DNA of 64,000 bases from positions 1 to 64,000 of the forward strand of contig CAWHLP010000007.1 in assembly GCA_963830205.1 (NCBI GenBank). Reading direction: 5' to 3'. How positions within the stretch are numbered: the first letter of the stretch is position 1; each line of letters begins with the position of its first letter. The position numbers and the translations under genes are program-made. The DNA comes from CAVSRC01 sp963830205. GTDB taxonomy: Bacteria; Pseudomonadota; Alphaproteobacteria; Rhizobiales; Kaistiaceae. Below, one piece after another: positions 1 to 7,939 of the stretch. A model generated the notes under the pieces. That model worked only from the letters and a program-made list of their open reading frames with translations. It was not told the DNA's origin and searched no databases.

Positions 1-60
1 CCACGATCTTGCCTTTGCCCTCGTCGCCCCATTGAGCTCCGACGACCACCACATCGCCAT
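1..60 (-). CDS. purA: Adenylosuccinate synthetase, N-terminal fragment (start codon out of frame)
   Basis: The minus strand at the window edge encodes GDVVVVGAQWGDEGKGKIV, the GTP-binding N-terminus of PurA, which joins IMP and aspartate in AMP synthesis. The family normally starts MANVVVVG or similar. Here an ATG lies at the expected place (complement of 58-60) but in another frame: one base is missing between ATG-GC and GATGTG. No ATG or GTG occurs in the PurA frame for about 100 bases upstream. Either a base is missing from the sequence or a non-standard start (for example a TTG near 170) is used. The rest of the gene lies outside the window. Identification is firm; the start is not. Confidence 0.85.
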   Translation of the reverse strand, partial: MAMWWSSELNGATRAKARSW

Positions 61-247
61 TGCGTAATCGATATTTCCTGAGGTCCCGGCTCGCGCCGGC
101 AAGAGGACGCTCCGGCGGAGATGCCGGGGCGGCCTCGAGCGCGCGGACTATAGCCTCTGGGATAGCCCCATGCAAGGCCAAAACCAAGGGTCCGCGGCAC
201 GCCATCCCGCCGCGGCGGTGGCGTTGTCGGCCGGCTGTGGCTCGTCT

Positions 248-1258
248 ATGAAGGCAACGGCCCGCATTTGGCGCGCACGCCCGAGGCGGCCGCACGCCTT
301 CCTCTCGCCCCAGGCACCCCCCGTGACCGTATCGCCCCCGGCCAGCCGCGCATTGTTCGACCGGCCCTACCTGCTTCTGTCGCTGACCTCGCTCTTCTGG
401 GCGATCAACATCGTGCTCGGCCGTTTCATCGCCGGCACGGTTCCGCCGGCCGCGCTTGCCCAGATCCGCTGGATCGGCGCCGCGCTGATCGCGGTGCCGC
501 TCGCCCGCAGGGAGCTCATGCGCGACTGGCCGGCGATCCGCAGCCACTTCGGCATCATGGTGCTGCTCTCTTTCACCGGCGTCACCATCTACAACACGCT
601 CGCCTATCACGGGCTCGAATACACCACCGCCCTCAACGGCTCGCTGATGCAGTCCTCGGCGCCGCTGATGATCGGCCTGTGGTCGCTGATCCTCTTCGGC
701 GACCGGCTGACCGCGGCGCAGTTCGCCGGCATCCTGATGTCGCTCGCGGGGGTGCTCGTCATCGTCGCCCACGGCGACCTCACCACGCTCGCCCATCTCC
801 GGCTCAACCCCGGCGACATCTGGTTCCTGGTCGCCATGGTGAGCTACGCCTTCTATGCCGCGCTGCTCCGCCGGCGGCCGCCGATCCACTTCCTGTCGCT
901 GCTCGCCTTCACCTTCGTCGCCGGCGCCATCATGCTGGCGCCGGTGACGGTGGTCGAATACATGGCCGGCCGCCGCGTCGACCCGACCCCGGCTGCCTTC
1001 GCCGTGCTTGCCTATGTGATCATCTTCCCTTCGCTCATCGCCTACATCTTCTTCAACCGCGGCGTCGAGTTGATCGGCGCCAACCGCGCCGGCCCCTTCT
1101 TCCATCTCATCCCGGTCTTCGGCTCGGCCGTCGCCATCGTCTTCCTCGGCGAACGGCCGCAGCTCTTCCACGGCATCGGCTACGCCATGATCATTGCGGG
1201 CATCGTCGTGGCGCAGCGGGGTGCGCGGAAGGCGCGCCAAGTCGCGAGGCCTCGTTAA
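248..1258 (+). CDS. EamA/DMT-family transporter
   Basis: An inner-membrane permease of the drug/metabolite transporter superfamily with two EamA repeats and about ten hydrophobic segments; the substrate cannot be read from sequence. The first membrane helix follows RPYLLLSLTSLFWAINIVLG, and the repeat is seen again after the central GDIWFLVAMVSYAFYA segment. The C-terminus is basic, as usual. The start is uncertain: ATG at 248 gives 336 residues, while GTG at 323 gives a shorter N-terminus closer to family length, and neither has a strong ribosome site. It is divergent from purA and not obviously in an operon. Confidence 0.85.
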   Translation: MKATARIWRARPRRPHAFLSPQAPPVTVSPPASRALFDRPYLLLSLTSLFWAINIVLGRFIAGTVPPAALAQIRWIGAALIAVPLARRELMRDWPAIRSHFGIMVLLSFTGVTIYNTLAYHGLEYTTALNGSLMQSSAPLMIGLWSLILFGDRLTAAQFAGILMSLAGVLVIVAHGDLTTLAHLRLNPGDIWFLVAMVSYAFYAALLRRRPPIHFLSLLAFTFVAGAIMLAPVTVVEYMAGRRVDPTPAAFAVLAYVIIFPSLIAYIFFNRGVELIGANRAGPFFHLIPVFGSAVAIVFLGERPQLFHGIGYAMIIAGIVVAQRGARKARQVARPR

Positions 1259-1357
1259 TGCTCGCCATGCCGTATGTCGTCATCGGAAGATTTTGGTTGA
1301 CACTCCAAATGGCGGAAAATACCAGCGGCAAATCGGGCGGGATGGGGGAGCTGGTCC

Positions 1358-2047
1358 ATGGGGTCAATGCGTGACGCCGCGACGGCGCGTTTGGCGGCAT
1401 TTTCGTCGGCAACGACCATCTACTACCTGTGCGCCGGGATTGCGGTGCATGTGCTCAATCCTGCATTCAGTCCGATCCGCAACTATATTTCTGACTATGC
1501 CGTGGGCGCCTATGGCTATGTCTATGTGACCGCCTACTGGGCGACCGTGGCAGGTTGCCTTGCCTTGGCTGTTGCCCTGTTCCGGCAATTGCGAACTGAC
1601 GCGCGGGCCAAGGCGGGAGCGGTTCTGATCGCGATATTCGGGCTGACCTACGCGCTGACAGCGCTCTTTCCGACCGAGCTTCTCAAGCCCGGGGAATTCC
1701 CGCATGGCGCGGCCGGCGCTATCCACGCGATCGCTGCGCTAGTTGGATGGGTCGCCACCTTCAGTGCGGGTTTGCTGGTATCCGGGGCATTCGCGCGTGC
1801 CACAGCGCATCGCTCGCTGGCGCGACCTCTGCGCATTCTGGCCTGGTTGATGGTGGTCGCATTCATAGGTGTTTTGGCGGTCATGGCCTCCCGGCAGCCC
1901 GTCGCCGGTCTCGCCGAGAAGATATTCATTGTCTTCCGCGAAACTTGGTTACTCTTGGCAGCGGTTGGCACCTGCCGCGCGGCAGGCGGTATCGACGCAG
2001 TCCTTCATGACCACGCGTCCGGTTCCGGTTTGTCGGTGGGTGCTTGA
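1358..2047 (+). CDS. DUF998-family membrane protein
   Basis: A 229-residue integral membrane protein with about six hydrophobic segments. The N-terminal pattern of helix, then NPAFSPIRNYISDYAVGAYGY, then a second helix is typical of DUF998 proteins, whose function is unknown. A GGGGGAG ribosome site lies about 8 bases before the ATG. The last residues (from about 205) are polar and unlike a membrane end. The next gene starts about 10 bases downstream in another frame, so the two are probably co-transcribed. Base composition of this gene and the next looks less GC-rich than the neighbours, which hints at acquired DNA. Confidence 0.75.
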   Translation: MGSMRDAATARLAAFSSATTIYYLCAGIAVHVLNPAFSPIRNYISDYAVGAYGYVYVTAYWATVAGCLALAVALFRQLRTDARAKAGAVLIAIFGLTYALTALFPTELLKPGEFPHGAAGAIHAIAALVGWVATFSAGLLVSGAFARATAHRSLARPLRILAWLMVVAFIGVLAVMASRQPVAGLAEKIFIVFRETWLLLAAVGTCRAAGGIDAVLHDHASGSGLSVGA

Positions 2048-2057
2048 CGGCCTGCCT

Positions 2058-3200
2058 ATGGGCGTACTGACAACCACACGCCTCGGCCGCTATGTGCTCT
2101 GGAACCGGCCAACAAATTCCGATCATCACCGATTTCCGGGCATTGCTTTGCAACCGTCGGCGACGCCGTTCGCATTCGAGCCGGCGGAGAAGCCCGCAGA
2201 GTTCGGTACGATTACGATACGGTCCAGACAGGGGTCAACGTCTGCTCCCCTAGAGGCCGTGCTGGACCAGACGGGCACGACCGGGCTCGTCATCATCGCC
2301 AGGGGCAAGCTCGTTTACGAGCACTATGCCAATGGTGGCGCTCGCGACGTGGTCAATCGTTGCTTCTCGGTGACCAAGTCCTTCGCCTCCGCTTTGGTGG
2401 GCATCGCTATCGGAGAAGGCCGGCTCTCCGGCATCGATGGCCCGATCTCCGAGCATTTGCCTGAATTCGCGGGCCGCCCCATGGGGGACCTGACCCTGCG
2501 TCATCTGCTCGAAATGCGCTCGGGCATCCGGTTCGTCCCGGGACCGCAACCCTGGTCGGACGACGCCATCTGCTACTTCTCGCCCGACTGTCGTTCTGCC
2601 ACCCGCCGCGTGCCAATCACCGATCCGGTTGGGAGCTTCTTCCACTACAACGATTACCATCCATTCCTTGTCGGCATGATCCTGGAACGGGTCATGGGTG
2701 AGCCGGTTGGCCACACCTTTGAACAAAGGCTCTGGCAGCGCATTGGCGTGCGTTATCCGGCAAGCCTGACGATCGACAGCACACGTAGCGGCTTCGTTCA
2801 TCTCGAGAGCGGCCTCAATGCGACCGCTGTGGATCTTGCGAAATTCGGCCTCCTCTACCTCAACCGGGGACGGTGGGAGGATCAACAAATCGTGCCGTCC
2901 GAATGGGTGCGCTCAAGCACTGGGCCTGAGGGCGCCCGGCGGGATCGCGAGTGGTTCCGATATTACGACCGCTTGCCTTGGGGCCGGGTCTTCGCGTCGG
3001 GCAAATACTTCTACAAGCATTTCTGGTGGGGACATCAGATTGGTCCGGATGAGCATGATTTCTTCGCCATGGGCGCTCTCGGTCAACACATTTACGTTTC
3101 GCCAAGGCACCAGGTGGTCATCGTGCGCCTCAGCGAACGCTTCCCGAAGGGTATGTGGTGGCCACCCGTGTTTCGACAGCTCATCGAGCGACTTTCGTAA
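2058..3200 (+). CDS. Serine hydrolase, class C beta-lactamase-like
   Basis: A penicillin-binding-protein/beta-lactamase fold hydrolase of about 380 residues. The SxxK nucleophile motif is visible as SVTK near residue 100, and FHYNDYHPF near residue 195 supplies the YxN-like motif. The C-terminal GALGQHIYVSP followed by a hydrophobic strand matches the last part of the fold. The N-terminal RLGRYVLWNRP segment is a feature of a subfamily often annotated as 6-aminohexanoate-dimer hydrolase-like, but the substrate cannot be deduced. ATG at 2058 is preferred; ATG at 2007 would overlap the DUF998 gene by 41 bases. No clear signal peptide is seen from the chosen start. Confidence 0.82.
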   Translation: MGVLTTTRLGRYVLWNRPTNSDHHRFPGIALQPSATPFAFEPAEKPAEFGTITIRSRQGSTSAPLEAVLDQTGTTGLVIIARGKLVYEHYANGGARDVVNRCFSVTKSFASALVGIAIGEGRLSGIDGPISEHLPEFAGRPMGDLTLRHLLEMRSGIRFVPGPQPWSDDAICYFSPDCRSATRRVPITDPVGSFFHYNDYHPFLVGMILERVMGEPVGHTFEQRLWQRIGVRYPASLTIDSTRSGFVHLESGLNATAVDLAKFGLLYLNRGRWEDQQIVPSEWVRSSTGPEGARRDREWFRYYDRLPWGRVFASGKYFYKHFWWGHQIGPDEHDFFAMGALGQHIYVSPRHQVVIVRLSERFPKGMWWPPVFRQLIERLS

Positions 3201-3627
3201 GCGCGAGGGCAGGTTAGCTGACAAGACGGATGAAGCTTGGCCAGGTTCAGCTGTTGGCGTTTCTCTGTCATGCTGACGCGAACCGGCGATATCTGGAACA
3301 CCCACGAGGCCGGCCAGCATTGATCGAAGACGATCCGGAGACAAGGAACTCCGTGCCTGCTCTTGGAACAGGCACGGAACCGCCTCGTTCGCCTGCGGTC
3401 AACAAGCGCAGTTAGGCAAGCCAACGCCCGGGCCAGCCTCGTCCCCCGATCGGGTCGGGGGCAGGCTCTTCGGGGGCGGCTTCGCCGCCGCCTCAGGATG
3501 AGGCCGGGGGAGAGTCCAGGCGCGATCACGGGGAGTGCCGGCCCTTCCCAGTGGTCCGATTCATTCGGACGGTTGCCAAAGCGGCCGAGACGCCAATGAC
3601 AAGGACGCTTGACACTACGATGCGATG
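3201..3627. other. Intergenic stretch without a recognised gene
   Basis: About 430 bases with no convincing coding frame. It holds a GTGCCTG/CAGGCAC hairpin at 3353-3375 without a U tract, so it is a weak terminator candidate for the hydrolase gene. A GC-rich repeat-like block lies at about 3433-3512 and contains a CCTCAGGATGAGG palindrome, a motif common in intergenic palindromic elements of Hyphomicrobiales. A TTGACA hexamer at 3609-3614 is a possible -35 box for the next gene. Confidence 0.5.
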
Positions 3628-3647
3628 GTGACAAGTTTGCTTGTCAC
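3628..3647 (+). promoter_or_regulatory. Palindromic operator before the membrane protein/XRE pair
   Basis: A perfect inverted repeat, arms GTGACAAG and CTTGTCAC with a 4-base centre. It lies 14 bases after a TTGACA hexamer and just before the membrane-protein start. A palindrome placed over the expected -10 region, followed by a small XRE regulator two ORFs on, fits an autoregulated operator. Binding by that regulator is inferred. Confidence 0.6.
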
Positions 3648-3671
3648 TCAGCTATGCAGATCGTTACGTCC

Positions 3672-4118
3672 ATGCCTACCCGCCGACAGGTCGCCTTCGC
3701 CAGTTCCATTGCAATCGCCGTCATCGGAGCCATCGTCATCTGGTTCGGCGGGGCTGCCGTCATATCGGCCATATTCGGTGGCCACACACCGGCGGCGGCG
3801 CCATGGCTGGCGCTGGTCAAATTCGCGAGCCTGGCATGGGTGGCGGTGATCGGCTGGCTGGTGTCCTGGCGCCGGATGGACGAGATGGCCCGCGAGGCCC
3901 GCAAGATTTCCTGGCTGGTCGGATCGACCGGGGCCATCCTGGTGACCGCACCGGTCATGCTGTTCTGGCTGCTGAATGGGGGCGCGTTCCTCACCCGCCT
4001 TCTTGGCCATCCCGGTACGCCCGGCACCTACTTCGCCATGGGATGGGCCGGGCTTGTCGTCGCCCAGCTCCTTGGCACGTTGATCGCGGCGGTCGTCTGG
4101 CGAGCGAGGATGCGTTAG
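3672..4118 (+). CDS. Small integral membrane protein of unknown function
   Basis: About 148 residues with four hydrophobic helices (near residues 8-33, 42-61, 80-105 and 118-142) and a charged loop RRMDEMAREARKISW between helices 2 and 3. This layout resembles the small membrane proteins (DUF2178-like) commonly encoded directly before a YozG-type XRE regulator. I cannot assign a function. ATG at 3672 is chosen because the putative promoter/operator would leave no leader for the ATG at 3654. The XRE gene begins 14 bases downstream, so an operon is likely. Confidence 0.65.
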   Translation: MPTRRQVAFASSIAIAVIGAIVIWFGGAAVISAIFGGHTPAAAPWLALVKFASLAWVAVIGWLVSWRRMDEMAREARKISWLVGSTGAILVTAPVMLFWLLNGGAFLTRLLGHPGTPGTYFAMGWAGLVVAQLLGTLIAAVVWRARMR

Positions 4119-4132
4119 GGGCGCGCCCGTCC

Positions 4133-4327
4133 GTGAAGAACTGCCTCAAAGCGCTGAGGAGCGAGCGCGGCTGGAGCCAGGCGGAGCTGGCCGAGCGGCT
4201 CGATGTCTCGCGCCAGAGCGTCAATTCCATCGAGACCGGCAAGTACGATCCCAGCCTGCCGCTCGCCTTCAAGATCGCGCGCCTCTTCGGCCGGCCGATC
4301 GAGGCCATCTTCGAAGACGGAGGATGA
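4133..4327 (+). CDS. XRE-family helix-turn-helix regulator (YozG-like)
   Basis: A 64-residue protein that is almost entirely one HTH_3 domain. The recognition region is WSQAELAERLDVSRQSVNSIE, followed by the family signature KYDPSLPLAFKIARLFG and a short acidic end IFEDGG. Such minimal XRE proteins usually repress their own operon together with an adjacent membrane protein, as found here. It starts at GTG 4133. The palindrome at 3628-3647 is its best candidate binding site; that link is inferred from position. Confidence 0.88.
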   Translation: MKNCLKALRSERGWSQAELAERLDVSRQSVNSIETGKYDPSLPLAFKIARLFGRPIEAIFEDGG

Positions 4328-4340
4328 GCGCGCGGAACGC

Positions 4341-4470
4341 GGCTTTGCCCGCGCCGGCGCGGCCGGCTCCACCACCGCACTGTCAATACCGCACCGGTGT
4401 CCCCCTCACCCGGATTTCCAAGGCCGGTTTGCTGACGCAAACCGGGGAAATCCGGCCTCCCCCGCGAGGC
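4341..4470. repeat. Dispersed intergenic repeat, copy 1
   Basis: This segment recurs at 49518-49640 with near identity over more than 100 bases: a GC-rich block (GCGCCGGCGCGGCCGGCTCC), then CACCGGTGTCCCCCTCACCC, then a hairpin with arms CCGGTTTGC and GCAAACCGG flanked by GGATTTCC and GGAAATCC. A third, partial copy lies inverted at 53584-53618. It is non-coding and sits between convergent genes. The long stem suggests a REP-like palindromic element that may also stop transcription. Confidence 0.75.
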
Positions 4471-4496
4471 AGGGCGATCGCATCTGGGCACCGCCC

Positions 4497-4575
4497 CCTC
4501 GCCCCATTGGGGAGAGGGCTCCGCGCCTTAGCGAGCAGAGCGAGCTTAGGCGCGGAGGGTGAGGGGGCGCCCACA
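4497..4575. repeat. Composite palindromic repeat, copy 1
   Basis: Nested palindromes: a short CTCGCCCC/GGGGAGAG hairpin, then a long stem with arms GCGCCTTAGCGAG and CGAGCTTAGGCGC, closed by GGGTGAGGGGG. The same architecture, with a different stem sequence, occurs at 49383-49462 and, inverted, at 53668-53745. A further small hairpin with CCTCTCCCC/GGGGAGAGG lies at about 4635-4655. No coding sequence is present between 4328 and 4742. Confidence 0.65.
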
Positions 4576-4742
4576 GATCCGGATAGCTCGGCTCCCCCTC
4601 ACCCGGATCGACCCGCTGACGCGGCCCGATCCGACCTCTCCCCGCCGGGGAGAGGTGGTGCGCCGTGCCACATGCGATTCCCCTGCCCCGCGAGGGGGGA
4701 GGTGGAGAGTGGGGCAGCTTCGTCGCTGGATACCAATCGGCC

Positions 4743-6329
4743 CTAGAACGTCAGCCGCTTGGCCTGGACGACGCCGTCGAGAGCGCCCACCTTCGCCAGC
4801 ACGTCGTCGCTCATCGCCCCGTCGATCTCGACCAGCGAGATGGCGTCGTCGCCCAAGGCCGCGCGGCCGAGATTGAAGTTGGCGATGTTGACCTTCTCGT
4901 TGCCCAAGAGCGTGCCCAGCCGGCCGATGAAGCCGGGCTTGTCCTTGTTGGTGACGTAGAGCATGTGCGGCGCGAAGCCCGCGTCCATGTTGATGCCCTT
5001 GATCTGGATGAAGCGCGGCTTGCCGTCGGAGAACACGGTGCCGGCGACCGCGCGCTCCTGCCGTTCGCTGCGCACCGTCAGGCGGATGTAAGTCTCGTAG
5101 ATGCCGCGCTGGGTCTGGCGCACCTCGTTGATCTCCATGCCGCGGTCGCGCGCCACGATCGGCGCGTTGACCATGTTGACCTCGTTGAGCATGGGCCGGA
5201 GCAGGCCGGCAAGCAGCGCCGCCGTCAACGCCCTGGTGTTCATGTCGGCGACATCGCCGGCATATTCGATCGTAGCGCCGAGGATGGTGGTCTCGGTGAG
5301 CTGACCGGCGAAGGAGCCGAGATTCTCCGCCAGCTTGACGAAGGGGATCAGCCGCGGCGCCTCTTCCGCCGTGATCGACGGCATGTTGAGGGCGTTGGAG
5401 ACGGCGCCGTTGACCAGATAGTCGGCCATCTGCTCGGCCACCTGCACGGCGACGTTCTCCTGCGCCTCGCTGGTGGAGGCGCCGAGATGGGGCGTGCACA
5501 CCACGTTGGCGAGGCCGAAGAGCGGGCTGGAATCCGCCGGCTCCTTGACGAAGACATCGACGCCGGCGCCGGCGACCTTGCCGGTCTTGATCGCTTCGGC
5601 AAGGTCCTCCTCGACGATCAGTCCGCCGCGGGCGCAATTGATGATGCGCACGCCGTCCTTCATCTTGGCGATCGCGGCCTTGTCGATGATGTTGCGGGTC
5701 TTCTCGGTGAGCGGCGTGTGCAGGGTGATGAAGTCGGCGCGCTCGAAGAGCTCGTCGAGGGTGACCTTCTCGACGCCGAGCTGCAGCGCGCGCTCGTCGG
5801 ACAGATACGGGTCGTAGGCGACGACGCGCATCTTCAGCCCGATGGCGCGCTCGGCGACGATCGAGCCGATATTGCCGCAGCCGATGATGCCCAGCGTCTT
5901 GGCGGTGATCTCGACGCCCATGAAGCGGTTCTTCTCCCATTTTCCCGCCTGGGTGGAGACGTCGGCGGCGGGAATCTGGCGGGCGACCGCGAACATCATG
6001 GCGATGGCGTGCTCGGCGGTGGTGATGGAATTGCCGAAGGGCGTGTTCATCACGATGATGCCGCGCTGGGTGGCGACCGGCACGTCGACATTGTCGACGC
6101 CGATGCCGGCGCGGCCGATGACGCGGAGCTTCTTGGCGGCGCCGAGCACCTTCTCGGTGACCTTGGTGGCGGAGCGGATGGCGAGCCCGTCATAGTCGCC
6201 GATGACGGCGAGCAGCTTCTCCTTGTCCTTGCCGAGATCGGGCAGGTAGTCGACCTCGACGCCGCGCACCTTGAATACCTGGATGGCGGTCTTGGACAGC
6301 TTGTCGGAAACCAGAACACGAGCGGTCAT
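4743..6329 (-). CDS. serA: D-3-phosphoglycerate dehydrogenase
   Basis: This enzyme catalyses the first step of serine synthesis, NAD-dependent oxidation of 3-phosphoglycerate to phosphohydroxypyruvate in the cytoplasm. At 528 residues it is the long form: an N-terminal substrate domain, a Rossmann fold with GCGNIG near residue 150, the catalytic set Arg (CARGGLI), Glu (DVFVKEP) and His (HLGAST), an intervening ASB domain, and a C-terminal ACT domain from about 455 that begins MLYVTNKDKPGFIGRLG. The ACT domain suggests possible serine feedback. ATG 6329 gives the family N-terminus MTARVLVSDKLS. serC lies upstream on the same strand, 181 bases away with a palindromic element between. All key residues are intact. 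Confidence 0.96.
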   Translation of the reverse strand: MTARVLVSDKLSKTAIQVFKVRGVEVDYLPDLGKDKEKLLAVIGDYDGLAIRSATKVTEKVLGAAKKLRVIGRAGIGVDNVDVPVATQRGIIVMNTPFGNSITTAEHAIAMMFAVARQIPAADVSTQAGKWEKNRFMGVEITAKTLGIIGCGNIGSIVAERAIGLKMRVVAYDPYLSDERALQLGVEKVTLDELFERADFITLHTPLTEKTRNIIDKAAIAKMKDGVRIINCARGGLIVEEDLAEAIKTGKVAGAGVDVFVKEPADSSPLFGLANVVCTPHLGASTSEAQENVAVQVAEQMADYLVNGAVSNALNMPSITAEEAPRLIPFVKLAENLGSFAGQLTETTILGATIEYAGDVADMNTRALTAALLAGLLRPMLNEVNMVNAPIVARDRGMEINEVRQTQRGIYETYIRLTVRSERQERAVAGTVFSDGKPRFIQIKGINMDAGFAPHMLYVTNKDKPGFIGRLGTLLGNEKVNIANFNLGRAALGDDAISLVEIDGAMSDDVLAKVGALDGVVQAKRLTF

Positions 6330-6401
6330 TGCGAGTACCTTTCCTTCGCGTCGCGCCAAGACGAAATCGCGGGCGCTTACGCGAATTGATGAGATGAGCG
6401 T

Positions 6402-6495
6402 GTAGGGTGGGTTAGCGCTGGAAAGCGCGTAACCCACCGGTTGAGTTTGCCTCCGAGTGGTGGGTTACGGCGCTCACGCGCCTAACCCACCCTAC
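6402..6495. repeat. GTAGGGTGGGTTA palindromic element between serC and serA
   Basis: Outer inverted repeats GTAGGGTGGGTTAGCGC (6402-6418) and GCGCCTAACCCACCCTAC (6478-6495) enclose an inner pair, CGTAACCCACC (6428-6438) and GGTGGGTTACG (6459-6469). The GTAGGGTGGGTTA/TAACCCACC core is widespread as a mobile intergenic palindrome in Proteobacteria. The element ends 15 bases from the serC stop and could fold the serC-serA intergenic transcript. Confidence 0.8.
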
Positions 6496-6510
6496 GAGGT
6501 TCCGGGATGG

Positions 6511-7687
6511 TTACGCCGCTTGCTTCAGCGACGCCTTTTCGACCGCAAAGGCCCAGTCGAGCCATTGGGTCAGGATCTTGAGGTCCGACGCCTCGATCGT
6601 GGCGCCCGCCCAGATGCGGAAATGCGGCGGCGCGTCGCGATGGTAATTGATGTCGTGGGCGACCTTTTCCTTGTCGAGGCGCGCCGAGATGGCCTTGAGG
6701 AAGGCCTCCTGCGCGTCCGGCTGGAGCTTGGTGACCTCGGGATCGACTATTCTGAGCGTCACCGAGGTGTTGGAGCGCGCCGCCGGGTCTTCGGCGAAGA
6801 AGTCGATCCACGGCGTCTTCGCCGCCCAGTCGGCGAGCACCTTGAAGTTCGCGTCGGCGCGGCCCATCAGGCCCTTGAGGCCGCCAACGCCTTTCGCCCA
6901 ATTGAGCGTGTCGAGATAGTCCTCGACGCACAACATCGACGGCGTGTTGATGGTCTCGCCGACGAAGATGCCATCGATGAGCTTGCCGCCCTTGGTCATG
7001 CGGAAGATCTTGGGGAGCGGCCACGGCGGCGTGTAGGTCTCCAGCCTCTCGACCGCGCGCGGGGAGAGGATGAGCATGCCGTGCGCCGCCTCGCCGCCGA
7101 GCGCCTTCTGCCAGGAGAAGGTGACGACATCGAGCTTGTCGAAGGCGAGGTCCTGGGCGAAAGGCGGCCGAGGTCGCATCGCAGATGGTCAGGCCCTCGC
7201 GGTCGGCAGCGATCCAGTCGCCATTGGGCACGCGCACGCCGGAGGTGGTGCCGTTCCAGGTGAAGACCACGTCGTGATCGAAGTCGACCTGGGTGAGATC
7301 GGGCAGCTTGCCGTAGTCGGCCTTGATGGTGCGCGCGTCTTTCAGCTTGAGCTGCTTGACCACGTCGGTCACCCAGCCGAGGCCGAAGGATTCCCACGCC
7401 AGCACATCGACCGGGCGCGGCCCGAGCAGCGACCACAGCGCCATCTCGACGGCGCCGGTATCCGAAGCCGCAACGATGCCGATGCGGTAGTCCGCCGGCA
7501 CGCCGAGCACTTCGCGGGTGAGATCGATGGCGAGCTTGAGCTTGGCCTTGCCGATCTTGGCGCGGTGCGAGCGGCCGAGCGCGGCATCGCTGAGAGCTTC
7601 CAGCGACCAGCCGGGTCGCTTGGCGCAAGGACCAGAGGAGAAATTGGGGTTTGCCGGGCGCACGGCCGGCGCGGCAGGTGTCGTCAT
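6511..7687 (-). pseudogene. serC: Phosphoserine aminotransferase, interrupted by one frameshift
   Basis: SerC converts phosphohydroxypyruvate to phosphoserine with PLP, the step after SerA. The first frame runs MTTPAAPAVRPANPNFSSGPCAKRPGW (broken as NPNFSSGPCAKRPGW) to CDATSAAF. The rest continues one frame over from FAQDLAFDKLDVVTFSWQK, where SWQK carries the PLP lysine, to the C-terminus SLKQAA. Removing one T from the TTT run (complement of 7160-7162) restores a continuous protein of 391 residues, the normal family length. All other parts look well conserved and serine synthesis is a core function, so a consensus error is more likely than a true pseudogene. It precedes serA on the same strand. 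Confidence 0.9.
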
Positions 7688-7872
7688 CAGTCTACCCTCT
7701 CAGATAGAAGCCCCTCGTTGGGGAGGGGTGTCCCGAGGCGCCAGATACGCTGGGTCGCTGAGAGAGTCAATCGGGATTGCTGGGCACTGGCGCGCGCGGG
7801 CCGTGAAGCGCCGCAGATGTGACAGGGATCAAACCAAGAGGCGAGGAGCGCCGGAGCGCGCGACAGGGAATG

Positions 7873-7915
7873 CAAAACAAATAGGCACCGCCCGCCAGGC
7901 CGGCGGACGGTGCCT
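7873..7915 (-). terminator. Rho-independent terminator after the outer-membrane protein gene
   Basis: On the minus strand a GC-rich stem, GGCACCGTCCGCC pairing with GGCGGGCGGTGCC, is followed by TATTTGTTTTG. It lies 25 bases after the stop codon of the porin-like gene. The remaining bases up to 7687 hold no recognised gene. Confidence 0.8.
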
Positions 7916-7939
7916 CACGCAGCGCCCCGGAGGAGGCGA

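Noticed and set aside
4665..6389. Long 574-codon open frame on the plus strand opposite serA
   Set aside because: It is the antisense shadow of a well-conserved gene; its translation is Asp/Gly/His/Arg-rich low complexity without any domain.
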